A stretch of DNA of 64,000 nt, taken from contig DWWL01000007.1 in the NCBI GenBank assembly GCA_019119775.1, forward strand, positions 1 through 64,000, written 5' to 3'. A program made the position numbers and the translations under genes. Below the pieces are notes generated by a model. It had not been told where the DNA came from. It did no database searches and saw only the letters and a list, made by a program, of their open reading frames with translations. This document shows positions 33,393 through 45,466 of this stretch, in pieces. This DNA comes from Candidatus Lachnoclostridium pullistercoris (lineage in GTDB: Bacteria > Bacillota > Clostridia > Lachnospirales > Lachnospiraceae). How positions within the stretch are numbered: position 1 is the first letter of the stretch; each line of letters opens with the position of its first letter.

Positions 33393-34841
33393 TTGAAGAG
33401 AATTGTGCGGCAGCTAGCAGCTTTTCTGCTTGCGTGCCAGTTGTTTGTGGTTACGGCCTACGGGAAACCGGACTGGCCCAATGATGTGGGGATCCTGGCG
33501 GAGGCAGGGATCGTCATGGATGTGGATTCCGGGGCGGTGCTCTACGGCCAGAACATCCACGTCGCCAGCCCGCCGGCCAGCATCACCAAGATCCTGACGG
33601 CTCTGGTGGTGCTGGAGAACAGCCAGCTGGATGAGACGGTGGAATTTTCTGAGACGGCCGTGTCCAGCGTGGAAGCGGACAGCGGCAATAAGCTGGGAAG
33701 CGTGGCCGGGGACAGGCTTTCGGTGGAGGATTGCCTTTACGGCATGCTGCTGGAGTCGTCAAATCAGGCGGCCAACGCTCTGGCGGAGCACGTGGCCGGC
33801 TCCATCTCAGCTTTCGTGGACCTGATGAATGAGAAGGCGAAGGAGCTGGGATGCGAGGAGAGCCATTTTGACAATCCTTCCGGCTTAAACGGGGACACCC
33901 AGTATGTGACGGCCTACGACATGGCTCTGATCTCCCGGGCGGCGTTCCAGAATGAGACGCTTCTGGAGATCAGCTCCACCCTGAGCCGGAAACTGGGACC
34001 CACGACCAATTATCCCGGAGGCATCACGGTGGAAAATGAGCACCGTCTGCTGAACCCGGACGATGAATTTTACTATTCTTCCGCAAAGGCCGGAAAAACC
34101 GGCTATCTTCAGGCGGCGGGGAATACGCTGGTGACTTACGGAGAGCAGGATGGGAGAAAGCTGGTTTCCGTGATCTTAAGAGGCCAGCCGAGACAGTATT
34201 TTACAGACGGCAGAAATCTGCTGGAGTTCGGATTCCGGGAATTTAAGAATGTGGCGCCGGCAGAGACGGAGAGCCGCTATGTCACCGGAGATGAGATCCT
34301 CAATCTGGAGCGGGGGGATTTTGCCTGCTCAGATCTGATGATTGATCCGGCCGCGGCGGTGACGCTGCCTCTGGATGCGTCCCTGGACGATGCGGACGTG
34401 ACGGTGGGAGATCTGCCGGAGGGAAGCCCGGAGAGGGCGGTGGCCCTCATGACCTACACCTACAATGACCGGGTGGTGGGGACGGCTTACCTGATGGCAA
34501 AGGACGGCGTGGAGCTGCCCGGAAGCACGGACGGAGAGGCATCCGCCCCGCTGGAGGGAGAGACGCCGGCTCCAGAGACAGAGGCCAATGCGGCTGATTC
34601 CGGGAAAGCGGAGTCATCTGTTTCCGCCGGAACCATTGCCCTGACTGCGGCGGCAGTTCTGGCAGCTGCTCTCGTGGCAGCAGCGGCGGCCTGGCATTTC
34701 TATCAGCGGAAGAAAGAAGCGGAGAAGCTGGCCCGCAGAAGAGCGGAGAGACGCCGGAGACTGGAAGAGTCCGGAGAGTGGGAAGAATTTGAAAAGATCC
34801 GCGCCCAGCAGAGAGAGCGGAGAAAAGAAACTGAAAAATAA
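33393..34841 (+). CDS. dacF: D-alanyl-D-alanine carboxypeptidase (PBP5/DacF type)
   Basis: 482 residues. Signal peptide at 1-24. Active-site motifs: SITK at 63-66, SSN near 124 and KTG near 234. A PBP5_C-like domain follows (about 290-370). Unlike classical PBP5, which ends in an amphipathic anchor, this one has a transmembrane segment near 410-430 and a highly charged cytoplasmic tail of about 50 residues. It trims the terminal D-Ala of peptidoglycan stem peptides. The start is TTG 33393 behind GGGAG. It lies 21 bp after ilvE, so it is probably co-transcribed. Confidence 0.9.
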   Translation: MKRIVRQLAAFLLACQLFVVTAYGKPDWPNDVGILAEAGIVMDVDSGAVLYGQNIHVASPPASITKILTALVVLENSQLDETVEFSETAVSSVEADSGNKLGSVAGDRLSVEDCLYGMLLESSNQAANALAEHVAGSISAFVDLMNEKAKELGCEESHFDNPSGLNGDTQYVTAYDMALISRAAFQNETLLEISSTLSRKLGPTTNYPGGITVENEHRLLNPDDEFYYSSAKAGKTGYLQAAGNTLVTYGEQDGRKLVSVILRGQPRQYFTDGRNLLEFGFREFKNVAPAETESRYVTGDEILNLERGDFACSDLMIDPAAAVTLPLDASLDDADVTVGDLPEGSPERAVALMTYTYNDRVVGTAYLMAKDGVELPGSTDGEASAPLEGETPAPETEANAADSGKAESSVSAGTIALTAAAVLAAALVAAAAAWHFYQRKKEAEKLARRRAERRRRLEESGEWEEFEKIRAQQRERRKETEK

Positions 34842-34848
34842 GCAGAAA

Positions 34849-34883
34849 ATAAGCAGAGGGGACGGTTCCCTCTGCTTATTTTT
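34849..34883 (+). terminator. Terminator of dacF
   Basis: Stem AAGCAGAGGG (34851-34860) / CCCTCTGCTT (34868-34877), loop GACGGTT, then ATTTTTCTG. Confidence 0.85.
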
Positions 34884-34902
34884 CTGCTTAATAAATTGAA
34901 AA

Positions 34903-35601
34903 TTACTTTTCCAGCTCTTCCACAACGGCCTGGATGGTGTCCGCTGTCTTGTGGGCGGCGTACTCCACGCCCTCTGCCGCAGCGTCCGCAGCCTCTGCCA
35001 TCTTTTCCGCGGTCAGCTCCGCCGCGGAGGAGAAACTCTCGGCGACCGCGCCGGTGCTTTCTGCCAGATCTTCCGCCCGGTCCGTAACCGTTTCCGCCGC
35101 GGCTCCGGCTGCATCCTTTACTTTCTCTGCCGCAGCCTCCGTCGCATCCTTTGCTTTTTCTGCCGCAGTTTCCGCCGCGTCCGCGGCCAGGTCCTTTGCC
35201 CGTCCGGCCATATCCTTCATCCGTTCTTTGGCGATCTGAGCCGTGTCCTTTGCGGCTGAGCCCATGGTCCCTGCCGCGTCGGTGAGAATGGCCGCCGTAT
35301 CTTTCATCATTCCTTTTGCGGCTCCGGCCATATCCTTCGCCGCGTCAAGCATGTCGCCGGCCGCAACCTTGAACTCATCTCTGTTGGCATGGAGGGAAAC
35401 ATATTTTCTCGCGCCTGTGCCGTTTTCCTGCCCGCTGTCGTTCTGGGGCTCATCCTCGTCCCCGTCGTCCTCAAAATCGTGGAAGTCCTCCTCCAGTTCC
35501 TTGTTGAAGGATTTATATTTTTTAAAGTAGGAAATGCCGACGGCGGCTGCTCCTGCGACGGCGGCCAGCGCCAGCCATCTTCCGGTGTGTTTTTTTGCCA
35601 T
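34903..35601 (-). CDS. Alanine-rich LEA-like / YtxH-like membrane-anchored helical protein
   Basis: 232 residues. An N-terminal hydrophobic segment (WLALAAVAGAAAVGISYF, about 9-26) anchors it; an acidic stretch (EEDFHDFEDDGDEDE) follows. Residues 80-225 are one long Ala/Lys/Asp/Glu repeat (AKDMAGAAKGMMKDTA, AAEKAKDATEAAAEKVKDAAG) with an 11-residue rhythm, typical of amphipathic helices in LEA and YtxH-type general-stress proteins. It may protect membranes or proteins under stress, which is inferred from composition only. AAGGAGAG precedes ATG 35601. Confidence 0.65.
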   Translation of the reverse strand: MAKKHTGRWLALAAVAGAAAVGISYFKKYKSFNKELEEDFHDFEDDGDEDEPQNDSGQENGTGARKYVSLHANRDEFKVAAGDMLDAAKDMAGAAKGMMKDTAAILTDAAGTMGSAAKDTAQIAKERMKDMAGRAKDLAADAAETAAEKAKDATEAAAEKVKDAAGAAAETVTDRAEDLAESTGAVAESFSSAAELTAEKMAEAADAAAEGVEYAAHKTADTIQAVVEELEK

Positions 35602-35676
35602 ATGAACTCTCCTTTCAGCTTCAGCCCTTATTACGATTATTTTAATACGGATAGAAGAAAAAAGAAAGGGATAAAT

Positions 35677-36252
35677 TCAGAAAATTTTTCCGGAAACAAA
35701 GAGAATATTATGAAAAATCAGAGTTTCGCCGCTAATATTCCGGTAGGAATGCTCCAGATCTGCCTGGAAACGGATGCTGTCTCCCTCTGCCAGCCGGAAG
35801 ACAGACGTCTGGCCGTCCCCCTCTATGGTCAGTTCCAGGGCCCCGCCAAAGACTGTGATGAATTCAATCGTCTTTTTCATGTGAGGAGCCGCCTGCCAGA
35901 AAGCCCCCGGCACCGCCTCTATGCGGTATACGCTGAAATGACGGTTTTCGTCGTCTGGGAACAGGGTATAATTTTTAATTTTGCCATCCCCGCCAAGAAT
36001 TGGCTCCACCTCAGAGAGGCGGACAAGTTTATAGTGGGTCTCCGGGCGGCGCAGCAGGGCGTCGAACGGGACCTGCATGCCGTTTACAAGTTTCTGCAGA
36101 GTGGAGAGGGAAGGATTGGCAGTGCCCCGCTCGATCTGCACTAGCATGGATTTGCTGATCCCGCTGACTCTGGCCAGATCGTCCTGGCTGAGTCCTCTCT
36201 CCATGCGGAGTTTTTTTAAATTTTTCGCTACAAGCTGATTGATCGCATCCAA
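35677..36252 (-). CDS. XRE-family regulator with C-terminal cupin domain
   Basis: 191 residues. An HTH_3 domain at 8-62 (LKKLRMERGLSQDDLARVSGISKSMLVQIERG) is followed by a cupin_2 sensor at about 105-185 (FITVFGGALELTIEGDGQTSVFRLAEGDSIRF). Such proteins repress small amino-acid or sulfur metabolism units; the ligand is unknown. The start is TTG 36252 with AGGAGAA 9 bases ahead. It is divergent from the PatB-type lyase gene, its likely target, with paired ATATTAAAA boxes between them. Confidence 0.87.
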   Translation of the reverse strand: MDAINQLVAKNLKKLRMERGLSQDDLARVSGISKSMLVQIERGTANPSLSTLQKLVNGMQVPFDALLRRPETHYKLVRLSEVEPILGGDGKIKNYTLFPDDENRHFSVYRIEAVPGAFWQAAPHMKKTIEFITVFGGALELTIEGDGQTSVFRLAEGDSIRFQADLEHSYRNISGETLIFHNILFVSGKIF

Positions 36253-36268
36253 TATTCAAATTCTCCTG

Positions 36269-36307
36269 TTGACAATATATTAAAACTAAAATAACATTAT
36301 ATTAAAA
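36269..36307 (+). promoter_or_regulatory. PatB promoter with two ATATTAAAA boxes
   Basis: TTGACA (36269-36274), 17-bp spacer, TAACAT (36292-36297). ATATTAAAA occurs at 36277-36285 and 36299-36307, 22 bp apart (two helical turns), straddling the promoter. Candidate operator of the divergent XRE-cupin regulator. Confidence 0.5.
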
Positions 36308-36448
36308 TATCCGGGGAGCTTTTGCCGGCTTCCGGCATCAAACCGCCCTTGTTCGCTCCATTATAGTATGGATAAAAGAAATTTTCAACGGAAAGGTGTG
36401 TGTCGGCAGAGGATGGGAAAAATGGCCCGGGCAGAAGGAGGGATCCAT

Positions 36449-37663
36449 ATGAAATATGATTTTGACGAGATGATCGACCGGACTCAGGCAGCTTCGATCA
36501 AGTGGGCCGCAGAGCAGAGGGAACGCATGTTCGGGGAGAAAGACATTCTCCCCATGGGGATCGCGGACATGGATTTTAAGGCGGCGCCGGCGGTGGCGAG
36601 AGCGGTGCAGGAGAGAGCCGCCCACGAAACCTACGGTTACTGCTATGCGTCTGATGAGTATCTCCAGGCGTGCGTGGACTGGCAGAGGAGGAGAAACGGG
36701 TGGGAGATCCGGCCGGAATGGATCGTCTACACGCCGGGAGTGAACATGGCGCTGGTTTGTGCCATCGAGATGTACGCGGCCAGGGGAGAGCAGGTGATCA
36801 TTCAGTCTCCGGTCTATTATCCCTATTATGACTATGTGGAAAAAACGGGACGGAAGATCGTTTTAAACCCGCTGGTCCGGAAAAACGGCCGTTACGAGAT
36901 CAATTTTGAGCAGCTGGAGGAGCTGGCGGCGGACCCGAAGACGAAGATCATGCTGCTTTGCAGTCCCCACAACCCGGTGGGAAGAGCCTGGACCAGAGAG
37001 GAGCTGGAGAGAGTGGGGCGGATCTGCATCGACAGAGGAGTGATGATCGCGGTGGACGAGATTCATTCTGACCTGGTGTATGAACCACGCCGCCATGTTC
37101 CCTTCGCGGCGATCTCAGAAGAATTTGCCGCCCACTCCATCATCTGCACCTCCCCCTCCAAAACCTTTAATCTGGCGGGGCTTCTGGTTTCTGACATCAT
37201 TATTCCTGATGACAGGATCCGGGCGGCTTTTCAGGAGAAAATGGAGCCGTACTATCTGTGGCCGGGATGCTTCGGGGCGGCGGCGCAGATCGCGGCCTAC
37301 ACCGAGGGGGAAGAATGGCTGGAGGAGCTTTTGGCCTATCTGAAGGGAAATGCCCGTTTCATTGCAGACTTTATCAGAGAGCGGATGCCCCGGGTAAAAT
37401 ACACTGTTCCGGAGGCCACGTATCTGGCCTGGCTGGATTTCGGCGATTACGGCATGAGCAGAGAGGAACTGTGGAATCTGATGATCCACGAAGCCAGGGT
37501 AGCCACGGACAACGGCCCGAAGTTCGGCCTGCAGGGAGAAGGGGACGGATTTCAGCGGCTGAATTTCGCCTGCTCCAGAAAACGGCTTGAGGAGGGCCTT
37601 GTCAGAATCGCGGATGCTCTGGACAGGCATGAAGTTTCATTTTCTGGAAATAATAAAGACTGA
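36449..37663 (+). CDS. PatB/MalY-type PLP C-S lyase (cystathionine beta-lyase-like)
   Basis: 404 residues, fold-type I. MGIADMDFKAAPAV near 31-44 is the PatB/MalY signature; the PLP Lys is near 238 in SPSKTFNLAGL; NPVGRAWTREEL near 174 and NFACSRKRLEEGL at the end fit. These enzymes cleave cystathionine or cysteine S-conjugates to a thiol, pyruvate and ammonia. The start ATG 36449 follows AAGGAGGG by 7 bases; the frame is open 27 codons upstream through the promoter region. Divergent from the XRE-cupin regulator. Terminator at 37703. Confidence 0.88.
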   Translation: MKYDFDEMIDRTQAASIKWAAEQRERMFGEKDILPMGIADMDFKAAPAVARAVQERAAHETYGYCYASDEYLQACVDWQRRRNGWEIRPEWIVYTPGVNMALVCAIEMYAARGEQVIIQSPVYYPYYDYVEKTGRKIVLNPLVRKNGRYEINFEQLEELAADPKTKIMLLCSPHNPVGRAWTREELERVGRICIDRGVMIAVDEIHSDLVYEPRRHVPFAAISEEFAAHSIICTSPSKTFNLAGLLVSDIIIPDDRIRAAFQEKMEPYYLWPGCFGAAAQIAAYTEGEEWLEELLAYLKGNARFIADFIRERMPRVKYTVPEATYLAWLDFGDYGMSREELWNLMIHEARVATDNGPKFGLQGEGDGFQRLNFACSRKRLEEGLVRIADALDRHEVSFSGNNKD

Positions 37664-37702
37664 TGGAAGGTTCTGGGACAGCTTTTTAACGGATATAATA
37701 GA

Positions 37703-37726
37703 TCCGGGACTGTCCCGGAATTTTTA
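37703..37726 (+). terminator. Terminator of the PatB-type gene
   Basis: Stem TCCGGGA / TCCCGGA (37703-37709, 37713-37719), loop CTG, followed by ATTTTTAT. Confidence 0.75.
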
Positions 37727-37734
37727 TAAAAATT

Positions 37735-37777
37735 TTAGCACTCAAGTGTTGACAGTGCTAACAAAAGGTGGTATAAC
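37735..37777 (+). promoter_or_regulatory. CIRCE operator and groESL promoter
   Basis: TTAGCACTC (37735-37743), 9-bp spacer, CAGTGCTAA (37753-37761): the CIRCE element bound by HrcA, with one mismatch in the right arm. The promoter TTGACA (37749-37754), 17-bp spacer, TATAAC (37772-37777) overlaps it, so HrcA would block RNA polymerase directly. Confidence 0.92.
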
Positions 37778-37853
37778 GTTACTTGTGAAAAGGATAAGAG
37801 TTCCAGAAAAGGAATTTTGAAAGAAAACCAGATCATACAAGGAGGAATATCTC

Positions 37854-39778
<1,925 letters not shown>

Positions 39779-39929
39779 TTCCAATAAAAAACAGAGATAA
39801 AAACTGAAAAGTTTCTGTAGTTTGCGGCCCCGGAAGGCAGAAGAGATATCTGCTCTCCGGGGCCGTTTCTTCTCTTTACAAATGAAAGGAAAATGGGTTA
39901 TAGTAGAAGCAAAGAGAAAGGAGGCCGCT

Positions 39930-40409
39930 ATGAAGAAGAGAATCTGTCCGGTGTGCGACAGCGAGATGAAATGGGGGCACTTCTGCTTCGGCTGCCGCCA
40001 GTGGATCCGTGAGCCGAAGATCGTGGAGGTAAACTACTATCTGAATGAGCGGCATCCGAGAGGAGAGACGGACTGTCTTTATCACAACGGGCCGGAGGCG
40101 GAAAAAGAGGGGAAAACGGACGGCAGAAGAGAGATTCGGACAGCCGGCAGGGAAGAAACACGGCGGGAGGCGGTCCGAAAGATGCCGAAGACGCCCCGCA
40201 ATACATCTGAGATGGCCCGCAATACGTCTGAGACGCCCCGCGATACATCTGAGATGGCCCGTGCGCCCAGGATGCCCCGCGGCGCGCAGAAGCAAAAGGC
40301 GTCTACAGGGAAACTGACGGTTCTGATCGTGGTGGTGGTCTACGCTGTTCTGATGATGCTCCTTCCCCTGATCAGCTCCCTATTTTCCGCTTTTACCCGC
40401 TTCTACTGA
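39930..40409 (+). CDS. Small zinc-ribbon membrane protein with heptad repeats
   Basis: 159 residues. An N-terminal zinc ribbon (CPVC near 6-9, then CFGC near 20-23) is followed by a charged linker, three 7-residue repeats (PRNTSEM, ARNTSET, PRDTSEM; 40194-40256) and a C-terminal hydrophobic segment (LTVLIVVVVYAVLMMLLPLI). It resembles the zinc-ribbon plus single membrane helix proteins common in Lachnospiraceae; function unknown. The start ATG 39930 follows AAAGGAGG by 6 bases. Confidence 0.65.
   Translation: MKKRICPVCDSEMKWGHFCFGCRQWIREPKIVEVNYYLNERHPRGETDCLYHNGPEAEKEGKTDGRREIRTAGREETRREAVRKMPKTPRNTSEMARNTSETPRDTSEMARAPRMPRGAQKQKASTGKLTVLIVVVVYAVLMMLLPLISSLFSAFTRFY
40194..40256 (+). repeat. 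21-bp tandem repeat, three copies
   Basis: Three in-frame 21-bp units encode PRNTSEM, ARNTSET and PRDTSEM in the zinc-ribbon protein; units one and three are closest. Confidence 0.8.
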
Positions 40410-40460
40410 AATTTTTGACGAAAAAGAACGATTTTTTTCTAAAATAGGAGAAAAATGGGT

Positions 40461-40489
40461 TTGACAACAGAGGAAAAGTCTGGTAGCAT
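40461..40489 (+). promoter_or_regulatory. Promoter of guaB
   Basis: TTGACA (40461-40466), 17-bp spacer, TAGCAT (40484-40489). The ~80-nt leader contains a GGCTGCG / CGCAGCC hairpin (about 40517-40543) that does not match a riboswitch I know. Confidence 0.55.
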
Positions 40490-40553
40490 ATAGTACCAAT
40501 AACAATTTACATATGGCTGCGTTTCTTCACCGGAACCGCAGCCGTAAATATAG

Positions 40554-42026
<1,473 letters not shown>

Positions 42027-42048
42027 AAACAGGAGATTGATTATGTAT

Positions 42049-42097
42049 AAAAGGGGTATGCGCAGAGGTTTGACAACCTTGCGCATGCCCCTTTTTG
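42049..42097 (+). terminator. Terminator of guaB
   Basis: Long stem: AAGGGGTATGCGCAGAGGTT (51-70) against AACCTTGCGCATGCCCCTTT (75-94 of the 42000 block), loop TGAC, with T-run to 42096. Confidence 0.85.
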
Positions 42098-42152
42098 TAC
42101 ATTCTATTTCCGAGGCAGCAGGCTGGGCGTACGTTCGTGAGTGCCCGTCTGA

Positions 42153-43040
42153 CTATTCGGTAATTTCAGTAAGGAGCTCTTTGGCTTTCTTATAAATATA
42201 TTCAAACTCCAGCTCATCTTCATGGTATTTGGGTACAGCAAAGTAAAGGCTGAAAGAAAACTCCCCGCCCAGATGATAGACGGAGCAGTCCTCAGCAGCC
42301 CGGGCCATGTGTCCGGGGAGAAGAGCAGCGCCAAAGCCCTGTTCCATGAGACGTTTCATGGTCAAAAAATCTTCGGCCTCATAGCTTCTGCTTATAGAAA
42401 ATGATAACTTTTGCAGGATGCTTTCACAGTAGGGACGGAAATAAAGGCCGGGCCGGGGCAGGACAAAGGGAATACCCCGCGTTTCAGTATTTTTTACCAT
42501 AGTCTCATAAGCCTGACTAAGATTTTCCGGAACGCAGAGAGCCAGATGATCGTCATAGAGATGATAATAGTTCAGCATACTGTTGGAGCAGCGAAACGAG
42601 CAGAGAATGGCTGCGTCTGCAATATGATTTAAGATATATTCCTTAGCAATATGGGAATCTGCCGGAAGGAGACGGAATTCCTGCCCGGAAAACCGGTCCT
42701 TTAAAGTAGAGATAATGTTCTTTTCCAGAACGGAGAGCACCTGGGATTCCACGGCGATGCGGATGAGTTTTTTGCCCTTCACAGTCAGGTCCTGGATAGC
42801 TTCATAAGTTTCCTCTTTTACTTTCAGCATCTCCCTGGCGCCTTCCAGATAAATCTGTCCCATGCGGGTGGGAATCATTTGACGGTTGGTTCGCACAAAC
42901 AGTGGATTCTGAAAACTTTTTTCCAGTTTGGCCAGGGATTGGCTCAAGGCAGACTGGGAGATATTTAATTTCTGTGCAGCCTTTGAAAGGCTCTTTTCCT
43001 GCTCGATCATGAGCATATATTCCATAATTCTCACATCCAT
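42153..43040 (-). CDS. LysR-family regulator (second of a tandem pair)
   Basis: 295 residues. HTH at 5-39 (MEYMLMIEQEKSLSKAAQKLNISQSALSQSLAKLE) and a LysR substrate domain. It lies 9 bp after the other LysR gene in the same direction, so both come from one transcript divergent from the permease and dehydratase genes. Effector unknown; an acid-sugar intermediate is plausible. GAGGAAA precedes ATG 43040. Confidence 0.87.
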   Translation of the reverse strand: MDVRIMEYMLMIEQEKSLSKAAQKLNISQSALSQSLAKLEKSFQNPLFVRTNRQMIPTRMGQIYLEGAREMLKVKEETYEAIQDLTVKGKKLIRIAVESQVLSVLEKNIISTLKDRFSGQEFRLLPADSHIAKEYILNHIADAAILCSFRCSNSMLNYYHLYDDHLALCVPENLSQAYETMVKNTETRGIPFVLPRPGLYFRPYCESILQKLSFSISRSYEAEDFLTMKRLMEQGFGAALLPGHMARAAEDCSVYHLGGEFSFSLYFAVPKYHEDELEFEYIYKKAKELLTEITE

Positions 43041-43049
43041 AGCATTTCC

Positions 43050-43964
43050 TCAATCAGATATTTCAAATTGTTCGCAGATCAGTGTCCTGACCAGTTCCTG
43101 GGCCGGAGTTAAAATTTTTCCTTTTTTGTATGCCAAAACAGAATAGATGATAAATTTGGGCCTCAGAGAGAAGGGAGACACCGGATCCAGGGGAGAAAAA
43201 AGACTCCTGGGGAGTATGGCAGCCCCGTTTCCTTGCAGAACCATTTTGTAGAGAACGCCCACATTAGCGCTTTGAAACAGGATTTGAGGCCGGATTCCTC
43301 TTTTTTGGAATAAGGAAATCAGCCCGCTGTAGTAGGACATTTCCTCCGTGGGCATCATAAAATCGATATGGTCCAGTTTCTGCAGGGAAATTGTCGGAAA
43401 TTCTTCATTGTACTTTAGTCCGGAGGCATCGTAGGCAAGAGGATGAGAGGAGGGAAGATACAGAACCATCTCTCGTCTGGTGGGATTGGAAAATTCAAAA
43501 TCGGCAGACTCCAGATCCAGGGTACTGCAGATCCCGAAATCTGCCTGCCCATCAGCTATATATTGAAGAGTCTGCCGGTTATATCCTTCTAAATAGGAGA
43601 GTTTGACAGCGGGATACTTGTCCCGGAAGGAGGAGAAGATAGAGGAAAATATCTGAGCGCCTCCGTTGGGAGTTCCGCTGATTACAATGTTTTCCTTTTC
43701 CGTCCCGCCCAGAGCGGAAATCCGGCTGTAGGTGCGCTGCTTGATCTGCATCATCCTGTAGCATCCATTGAGATAGAGCTGACCGGCTGGGGTGAAAATC
43801 AGCTGCTTTTTGGAACGGATGATCAGTTGGACTCCGAGCTGATTTTCCAGAGAGGTGATCCAGTTGCTGAGGGCGGGCTGAGAGATATTTAGCTGTTTGG
43901 CCGCTCTGGTGATGGAGCCGGTCTGGGCCAGGGCAATCATATACTGCTGGCAGGTAGTGTTCAT
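43050..43964 (-). CDS. LysR-family regulator (first of a tandem pair)
   Basis: 304 residues. HTH at about 5-39 (YMIALAQTGSITRAAKQLNISQPALSNWITSLE) plus effector domain. AAAGGAA precedes ATG 43964. Divergent from the permease gene at 44139 across a 174-bp AT-rich intergenic region where its operators should lie. The two LysR proteins share a similar layout but are clearly different sequences, so recent duplication is unlikely. Confidence 0.87.
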   Translation of the reverse strand: MNTTCQQYMIALAQTGSITRAAKQLNISQPALSNWITSLENQLGVQLIIRSKKQLIFTPAGQLYLNGCYRMMQIKQRTYSRISALGGTEKENIVISGTPNGGAQIFSSIFSSFRDKYPAVKLSYLEGYNRQTLQYIADGQADFGICSTLDLESADFEFSNPTRREMVLYLPSSHPLAYDASGLKYNEEFPTISLQKLDHIDFMMPTEEMSYYSGLISLFQKRGIRPQILFQSANVGVLYKMVLQGNGAAILPRSLFSPLDPVSPFSLRPKFIIYSVLAYKKGKILTPAQELVRTLICEQFEISD

Positions 43965-44138
43965 GACAGTTTCCTTTCAATTGCGGTTAAAATCATAATA
44001 ATTTCTTATATAATATATAATTTTTTCGCGATAGTCAATGCATAATGGGTGATTTATACTAAAAATATAAAAGATTTTACGAATCGGAAGGCAAAACTGC
44101 TAAATGATTCAATTTAAATTATAATAGGAGGTATAGTT

Positions 44139-45410
44139 ATGGATGTGAAACTGATCATTACGCTTGTAGTGGTTGTGGGAATGGTCCTGGGTTTCCTCAG
44201 CGGAAAATTCAAGCTGGGGTTGGTGGCCATGACTGCGACGACAGTGCTCCACCTCACTGGGGTACTGACGTTCAGCGAGGCCTATTCCTACATGGCCAAT
44301 ACAAACATTGTTCTGCTTGGGGCTCTGTTTGTACTCAGCGGCGCTCTGGGCCGTACCAGCCTGGTGCTGAAGCTAAGACAATGGGTGTTAAATCACTCAG
44401 GGAAAGGACAGATGATTGTCCTAGTGTACCTGATAATCTGTGCGGTTATGACGAATCTCACCTCTCCGTTAGCAATCCTCAGCATGCTGCTGCCATTCAT
44501 GACAGCTCTGGGGCCGGAGAGCGACATTCAGCCCTCTCACCTTCTGTATCCCGGCGCTGTTATCGGACACTCCTGTCAGGGAGCGCTGCCTATTGGAACT
44601 TTTTTCCTCATGGTAAATGCTCTTCTGGAGTCTAATGGAGTTCCAGCAGATCAGATGCTGAGCGTTGTGGACTACGCCAAGGTAGTGGCGGTTCCCGGCA
44701 TCATTAGTATTCTCTACATGGGCTTTATTGGTTGGAGATTCTTCCCAGCCAATAAGATTGACGAGGACCAGCTTGCTGGAAAACAGACGGGAAGCAGCCG
44801 TTATACGGCCGCCCAGGAAAATTACATCTACATCGCTTTTATCCTGGTGTTTGTGGGATTGTTTTTTAAAACGTATCTGCCCTTTGACGTGGCAGCTCTG
44901 GCAGTGACGGCGGTCATTGTGCTGATGTACTTAAATGTTATTGATTTGAACGACTTGAAAAATTTCCTGAATTTGGATGCTCTGTTCATGCTGGTGGGCG
45001 TTATGCCTCTGGGAACCGCCATGCAGAATACAGGAGCCGGCGATCTGGTAGCTGACTTTATCGTCAGCCTGCTGGGTTCCAACCCGACACCGTTGATGGT
45101 GCTGATTGCTTTCTACATCGCAGCCGCCTTCCTGACTCAGTTTATGAGCAACACAGCCACCGCCACGATTTTCTCTACTCTGGCTATCGTGACTGCCATG
45201 TCCAGAGGCGTGGATCCCAGACCTTTTGCTATCGCCATCTACGCCGGCGCAACTGCGGCTATGCTGAGCCCCACCAGTTCTCCCTCTATTGCCATCGCAT
45301 TCGGAGCAGGGCATTACAAAATTGCAGATGTACTGAAGGCATGTCTGCCCCTGTGGGTGATTTACGGAGTGGCTACAATCTTTATGGCGACGTTCTGGTA
45401 TCCGATTTGA
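44139..45410 (+). CDS. SLC13/DASS-type (ArsB/NhaD superfamily) carboxylate permease
   Basis: 423 residues with about 11 hydrophobic segments. The internal symmetry of the ion-transporter superfamily shows as MTNLTSPLAILSMLLPFM near 104 and QFMSNTATATIFSTLAIV near 330, the SNT-type motif of sodium/dicarboxylate symporters. It probably imports a sugar acid or dicarboxylate for the downstream dehydratase. AGGAGG precedes ATG 44139. Divergent from two LysR genes; the dehydratase follows 56 bp later. Confidence 0.85.
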   Translation: MDVKLIITLVVVVGMVLGFLSGKFKLGLVAMTATTVLHLTGVLTFSEAYSYMANTNIVLLGALFVLSGALGRTSLVLKLRQWVLNHSGKGQMIVLVYLIICAVMTNLTSPLAILSMLLPFMTALGPESDIQPSHLLYPGAVIGHSCQGALPIGTFFLMVNALLESNGVPADQMLSVVDYAKVVAVPGIISILYMGFIGWRFFPANKIDEDQLAGKQTGSSRYTAAQENYIYIAFILVFVGLFFKTYLPFDVAALAVTAVIVLMYLNVIDLNDLKNFLNLDALFMLVGVMPLGTAMQNTGAGDLVADFIVSLLGSNPTPLMVLIAFYIAAAFLTQFMSNTATATIFSTLAIVTAMSRGVDPRPFAIAIYAGATAAMLSPTSSPSIAIAFGAGHYKIADVLKACLPLWVIYGVATIFMATFWYPI

Positions 45411-45466
45411 TGGAGGAGCCAGAAAGAAATATATAATCTATTTGCCGGGAAAGGAATGGTAAATCT

